This document shows positions 60,068 through 64,000 of a stretch of 64,000 bases of DNA, one piece after another. The notes beneath the pieces are model-generated. The model saw nothing but the letters and a program-made list of their open reading frames with translations, ran no database searches and had not been told where the DNA came from. The DNA comes from Alistipes sp. GTDB taxonomy: Bacteria; Bacteroidota; Bacteroidia; Bacteroidales; Rikenellaceae. The translations under genes and the position numbers were made by a program. How positions within the stretch are numbered: position 1 is the stretch's first letter; each line of letters begins with the position of its first letter. The stretch lies in contig JAGBXX010000015.1 of NCBI GenBank assembly GCA_017629035.1, forward strand, positions 1-64,000, in the 5' to 3' direction.

Positions 60068-60880
60068 ATGAAAAAGTCTATCTTTCTATTGCTTATGCTT
60101 GCCGCTGTGAGCGTAGCAGTATCGTGCGAAAAGGAGCCCGCTCCATTCGAGCAGCCCGAACAGACTATTATCGATCCAGAGATTGAGGAGATTACTGCCG
60201 AGACAGCTAAGTTCTATGGTTTGTGGACAAGACATGTCGAGTATACCAATGATATGTTCTGCACACACGCCGACTGGGAGTGGCGTTTCTACGAGAATGG
60301 TCGAAGCGATCGTTGGGTTGGCCAGTATGATCAGAGCCGCATGGTAGGCTTCGATATTGGAACCATTGACTATGAGCTTCGTGATGGCAAGCTCTACCTT
60401 CGCTTTAATGGTGGCCCTGTTGACCAACAGGATTGGGATGAGTGGAACTATGAGTTCCAGGGCGACGACATGCTTATACTGAGCACAGAGTATGAGGGTG
60501 AGACTATCGTATGGCCATTTGTTAGAACCGAGGATGCCGACGACCAGCTCGTGGGCGACTGGAGCGCAATCGTTGGCCGTGGTCCAAACGATGAGTATAT
60601 CGAGCGTCACTACTCGTTCACTACTCCAACCTACGGCTATGTCTACGAGATTACCTACAACTCTACTGGCACCAAGAGCCTTGGTAACAAGATGATCGGT
60701 GACTTCAGATATGTTATCGATGGCAACATGATCATCGCTACAGGCTATGGCGCTCCATACTCTTATAGCGACATTCTCTACTTCCGTGTTAGTGGTACTA
60801 AGCTCTACCTGAGCTACCGAGAGGGCGAGGACGAGATCATGTACTCTAACTTCAAGGCCGAGAACAATATCCCATATTAG
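60068..60880 (+). CDS. Lipocalin-like lipoprotein (270 aa)
   Basis: Lipobox in SVAVSC followed by EKEP. After a Pro/Glu linker the mature protein has two similar beta modules: KFYGLWTRHVEY...WEWRFYENGRSDRW and LVGDWSAIVGRG...SDILYFRVSGTKLYLSYREG. Both begin with a G-x-W strand, as in lipocalin-type domains of Bacteroidales exported proteins. No similarity to the 56610 lipoprotein is seen, although both follow the same promoter repeat. Ligand unknown. Confidence 0.72.
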   Translation: MKKSIFLLLMLAAVSVAVSCEKEPAPFEQPEQTIIDPEIEEITAETAKFYGLWTRHVEYTNDMFCTHADWEWRFYENGRSDRWVGQYDQSRMVGFDIGTIDYELRDGKLYLRFNGGPVDQQDWDEWNYEFQGDDMLILSTEYEGETIVWPFVRTEDADDQLVGDWSAIVGRGPNDEYIERHYSFTTPTYGYVYEITYNSTGTKSLGNKMIGDFRYVIDGNMIIATGYGAPYSYSDILYFRVSGTKLYLSYREGEDEIMYSNFKAENNIPY

Positions 60881-60940
60881 AACCTACGGGGCTCAGCCCC
60901 TACAAATTAACTTATTCACACACTTTATCACATTAACCAA

Positions 60941-60981
60941 CCACACGGGTTACGTTTTTGTAACCCGTGTGGTCTTTTTTT
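60941..60981 (+). terminator. Terminator built from the ACGGGTTAC palindrome, copy 4
   Basis: CCACACGGGTTAC pairs with GTAACCCGTGTGG around the loop GTTTTT, followed by TCTTTTTTT. The core is the inverted form of the dispersed palindrome family, and here it has become a 13-base stem with T-run after the 60068 gene. Confidence 0.85.
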
Positions 60982-61137
60982 GTAGCTCGGGTATGTTTGT
61001 ATGGGCCCATATCTCCTCTCACCGTTCTTTAATCTCTAAATTCCCCTTCCACTTACGAGCAAAAGTTAAGGGTATCCAACCTATTTCGGTTAGATACCCT
61101 CGTGCAAACAATATTGCTTTATGCCTATGCAATTGTA

Positions 61138-61833
61138 TTACTCTATCTTGACACTCTCGCACATCGAGATACACTTCTGGATAATGATGTCGGCGGTCTG
61201 CTCTATTGTGGCGTTGTCGACAGTTATCTTATTCTGAAGAGCATAGTTCTCGACCTCGTTCTTAACGTTGCGCTCGAGCATTGTTCGATACTTCGATATA
61301 TACTTATCTACACGCTGGTTGTAGCGCTCGGCGTCGTTCTCGTTGTAGTAGGCACGCAGCGAGTTGCAACGCTCCGAGGTGCGTGACACCCAAGCACTCT
61401 CCACACTGCGAAAACGGCTATCTACATTCAAGCCCTCGTCATCGTCGCTCGCACCACGGCTAATGAGCACAATGGCACTGATGATAACGGTGATAACGGC
61501 CACAGCAGTGAGTATGATCACACCCCAGCGACGCACGATAGGTAGGCGGTCGACATCATCGGCAGGCGTGATATCACGAGCAGTACAGAAGTCACTCCAG
61601 CCAGTGAAGCCGACGTAGCGAGCCAACGAGGAGAGCATCACAGGGCGTGGTGCCGTGTGAGAATTCTCTACCGTGAAGAGCTGCTCGAGCGACTCGATAT
61701 CGATAACAATACCCACATTCTCGTTGACGGCATTCGACAGTGCGATGCAGTCTTCGGTGGTGGTGATGTTGCGACCGAACTCAGCGACAACCAACTCCTT
61801 GAGGCGTTCTATGTATTGCTCCTGTGTAGTCAT
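61138..61833 (-). CDS. Single-pass membrane protein of unknown function (231 aa)
   Basis: Cytoplasmic N-terminal region (~1-100) with short helices, including VMLSSLARYVGFTGWSDFCT, a pattern found in uncharacterised Bacteroidetes proteins. One membrane helix is at about 105-126 (GVIILTAVAVITVIISAIVLI). The C-terminal ~100 residues are charged and helical, probably periplasmic. No enzyme motif. The N-terminal part might bind DNA or a protein partner, but this is a guess. It lies 80 bases upstream of the mutS stop on the same strand, but is probably a separate unit. Confidence 0.6.
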   Translation of the reverse strand: MTTQEQYIERLKELVVAEFGRNITTTEDCIALSNAVNENVGIVIDIESLEQLFTVENSHTAPRPVMLSSLARYVGFTGWSDFCTARDITPADDVDRLPIVRRWGVIILTAVAVITVIISAIVLISRGASDDDEGLNVDSRFRSVESAWVSRTSERCNSLRAYYNENDAERYNQRVDKYISKYRTMLERNVKNEVENYALQNKITVDNATIEQTADIIIQKCISMCESVKIE

Positions 61834-61913
61834 TTGGGCGACAAAGGTAATTATAAAAAATGTAAAAACCTAATTTTTAGCTTTTTTGCATCACTTTAGT
61901 TGTGCGTAGCACA

Positions 61914-64000
61914 CTATAGGCCTGTAATTCGCTTAATCTCATTAAGCTTGTTGAGTGCCTCAAGAGGCGTAAGCGAATTGATATCAAGACCCTTTATCTG
62001 GTCACGTATGGCCACAAGCACAGGGTCGTCGAGCTGGAACATCGAGAGCTGAATATTATCCTTGGTGGCTGCTGCCGACGCTGCAACACCGTGACGCTTG
62101 CCACGCTGCTTGATACTACCCGAGGGGACAATCTCGCCCGAGCCATAGACCTTCTCCAGGTTTGCAAGGATAGCCTCGGCACGCTGCACAACCTCACGGG
62201 GCATACCCGACATACGAGCCACATGGATACCAAACGAGTGCTCGGTACCACCACGCACAAGCTTACGCAGGAAGACGATAGTCTTCTCGATCTCCTTGAC
62301 CGTAACGTGGTAGTTCTTCACACGTGGCAACATATTCTCAAGCTCGTTGAGCTCGTGGTAGTGCGTGGCAAAGAGGGTCTTTGCCGCACCATGAGAGTTG
62401 TTGTGTAGATACTCCACCATGGCCCATGCTATCGAGATACCGTCGTAGGTACTTGTTCCTCGGCCAATCTCGTCGAGAAGAACGAGGCTGCGCTCTGAAA
62501 TATTGTTAAGGATACTTGCCGACTCCAACATCTCGACCATGAACGTAGACTCGCCTTCAGAGAGGTTATCCGAAGCACCTACACGTGTAAATATCTTATC
62601 TACAACACCAATATGCGCTGCTCGTGCTGGCACAAACGAGCCCATCTGGGCCATGAGCACTATGAGTGCTGTCTGGCGCAAGAGTGCCGACTTACCCGAC
62701 ATATTAGGGCCTGTGATGATGATAATCTGCTGGTTATCGTTGTCGAGCTGCACATCATTGGGCACATACTCCTCGCCAATAGGCATAAGAGTCTCGATAA
62801 CGGGATGACGACCATCCTTAATGTCGAGCACCGTGCTATCATCGACCACAGGGCGCACATAGCGGCGCTCACGAGCAATAGCTGCAAACGACTGCAAGCA
62901 GTCCACACGAGCCACAATATGGGCATCACGCTGAAGCACGGCAAGATGCTGGCTGATGTACGATACAAGGGCGTTATATATCTCTGTCTCAATCTGAATG
63001 ATACGCTCCTCGGCACCCATAATCTTCTGCTCGTACTCCTTGAGCTCCTCGGTGATATATCGCTCAGCACCCGTAAGCGTCTGCTTGCGAATCCAGCTCT
63101 CAGGAACCTTATCCTTATGCGTATTGCGCACCTCGATATAGTAGCCAAAGACGTTATTATATGCCACCTTGAGCGAAGGGATACCCGTAGCCTCGCTCTC
63201 ACGCTGCTGCAACGAGAGGAGGTAGTCCTTGCCATGGAGGGCTATGCGGCGCAGGTCGTCGAGCTCGGCCGAGACACCTGTGGCAATAATACCACCCTTC
63301 TGTATCTGGTTGCTCTCAGGGTCAGGGAATATCTCTCTCTCAAGACGCTCACGCACCGAGCTGAGCGGGTCGATTTTTGACGCTATGGTGTGTAGTGGCT
63401 CGTAGTCGGTAGACTCCATGAGGGCACGCAAAATCTCGATTGCTGCAAGCGAGTGCTTGAGCTGCACGAGCTCTCTGGGTGTTACTCGCTGCGTAGCCAC
63501 ACGTGATGCTATACGCTCCAGGTCGCCGATGAGCGATATCTGCTCACGCATAGCCTCGGCAAGCTCCGAGTCGGTGAGAATTCTCTCAACGATATTCTGG
63601 CGGAGCTTAATCTTCTCAATATCCATAAGCGGCATAGCCACCCAGCGCTTGAGCTGTCTACCACCCATGGCAGTACGTGTGCGATCGAGAATGTCGACCA
63701 ACGAGCACTTCGAGAGCGCTCCATTCGAGGCAAAGAGCTCGAGGTTGCGAATTGTGAACTTGTCGATCCATACAAAATCCTCACGGTCAATGCGCTGGAT
63801 AGATGAGAGGTGGGCCGTCTGCTTATGTTCGGTAAACTCCAGGTAGTAGAGAATAGCTCCTGCGGCAGAGATACCCTCCGACATCGAGTCGATACCAAAA
63901 CCCTTGAGGTTCTGCACGCCGAGCTGCTTGCATAGCTTGTCACGGTTGACAGACTCCGAGAATACCCACTCATCGAGGCGATAGGTGTAGTGCTTCGAGC
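61914..64000 (-). CDS. mutS: DNA mismatch repair protein MutS, 5' part outside the window
   Basis: The frame is open to the right edge; a GTG at 63917 is internal and not the start. The visible part begins in the connector region (YRLDEWVFSESVNRDKLCKQ), then the core and clamp domains (TRTAMGGRQLKRWV; NVFGYYIEVRNTHKDKVPESW) and the C-terminal ATPase with Walker A TGPNMSGKSALLRQTAL, Walker B LVLLDEIGRGTSTYDG and ATHYHEL. It recognises mismatches and recruits MutL. Missing: the N-terminal mismatch-binding domain. No mutL in the window. Confidence 0.97.
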   Translation of the reverse strand, partial: SKHYTYRLDEWVFSESVNRDKLCKQLGVQNLKGFGIDSMSEGISAAGAILYYLEFTEHKQTAHLSSIQRIDREDFVWIDKFTIRNLELFASNGALSKCSLVDILDRTRTAMGGRQLKRWVAMPLMDIEKIKLRQNIVERILTDSELAEAMREQISLIGDLERIASRVATQRVTPRELVQLKHSLAAIEILRALMESTDYEPLHTIASKIDPLSSVRERLEREIFPDPESNQIQKGGIIATGVSAELDDLRRIALHGKDYLLSLQQRESEATGIPSLKVAYNNVFGYYIEVRNTHKDKVPESWIRKQTLTGAERYITEELKEYEQKIMGAEERIIQIETEIYNALVSYISQHLAVLQRDAHIVARVDCLQSFAAIARERRYVRPVVDDSTVLDIKDGRHPVIETLMPIGEEYVPNDVQLDNDNQQIIIITGPNMSGKSALLRQTALIVLMAQMGSFVPARAAHIGVVDKIFTRVGASDNLSEGESTFMVEMLESASILNNISERSLVLLDEIGRGTSTYDGISIAWAMVEYLHNNSHGAAKTLFATHYHELNELENMLPRVKNYHVTVKEIEKTIVFLRKLVRGGTEHSFGIHVARMSGMPREVVQRAEAILANLEKVYGSGEIVPSGSIKQRGKRHGVAASAAATKDNIQLSMFQLDDPVLVAIRDQIKGLDINSLTPLEALNKLNEIKRITGL

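Noticed and set aside
62613..63380. 255-codon plus-strand frame
   Set aside because: Antisense to mutS; Leu/His-rich composition is typical of the reverse complement of a real gene.

Overview
The window reads as part of a Bacteroidales chromosome. The evidence is the recurring TAnnTTTG promoter element, many lipoproteins whose Cys is followed by acidic residues, TPR-membrane-HTH regulators, a PiT transporter with a PhoU-like tail, a NagB-LmbE fusion and a PorT-type barrel. The small secreted beta proteins and base composition would suit Alistipes/Rikenellaceae, but that rank is only an inference. No phage, conjugative module, complete insertion sequence or CRISPR array is visible.

Layout. 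1-8.4 kb: start of a TetR-type gene, then a three-gene lipoprotein operon (minus strand) divergent from a TPR/TM/HTH regulator. This block is flanked by two copies of a short two-hairpin element. 8.6-14.7 kb: envelope genes, namely three SH3b proteins, a small secreted protein, and a PHP-domain membrane protein translationally coupled to an EptA-like phosphoethanolamine transferase. 14.8-18.1 kb: purine salvage (guanine deaminase, NCS2 permease, PurA). 18.2-20.8 kb: two paralogous secreted YD-repeat proteins. 21-30.6 kb: co-oriented amino-sugar and housekeeping genes (NagB-LmbE fusion, nagB, uvrB, a zinc-ribbon protein, bcp, recA, rsh, HIT protein). 30.6-31.2 kb: an AT-rich gap with palindromes, ahead of an XRE regulator. 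32-36 kb: exported proteins, a barrel protein and dnaA. 36.3-38.8 kb: phosphohexomutase, a 265-bp tandem array built on the tRNA-Asp 3' end, and tRNA-Asp itself. 38.9-47 kb: rsmD cluster, a RecD-like helicase, pyrD-cinA-pncB and pdxB. 47-51.6 kb: an agmatinase-family protein with altered metal ligands, nhaA and two FKBP-like lipoproteins. 51.7-55.9 kb: a two-component system divergent from a phosphate transporter, with a Pho-box-like direct repeat between them. 56-61 kb: a second regulator/lipoprotein locus carrying a duplicated regulator tail. 61-64 kb: a membrane protein and the 3' part of mutS.

The most unusual signal is the 56-61 kb locus. The last ~45 codons of the HTH regulator, its terminator and a promoter are present twice, and each copy leads into a different lipoprotein gene. 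This looks like a modular surface-lipoprotein cassette site where recombination through the shared tail could change the downstream gene. The 0.6-8.1 kb block has the same components (HTH regulator plus FN3-type lipoproteins of the same architecture) and is also bracketed by repeats. Other points of note are the tRNA-Asp array, a dispersed palindrome family built on ACGGGTTAC, an active 78-bp repeat expansion in a YD-repeat gene, and two enzyme-family proteins that have lost catalytic residues.
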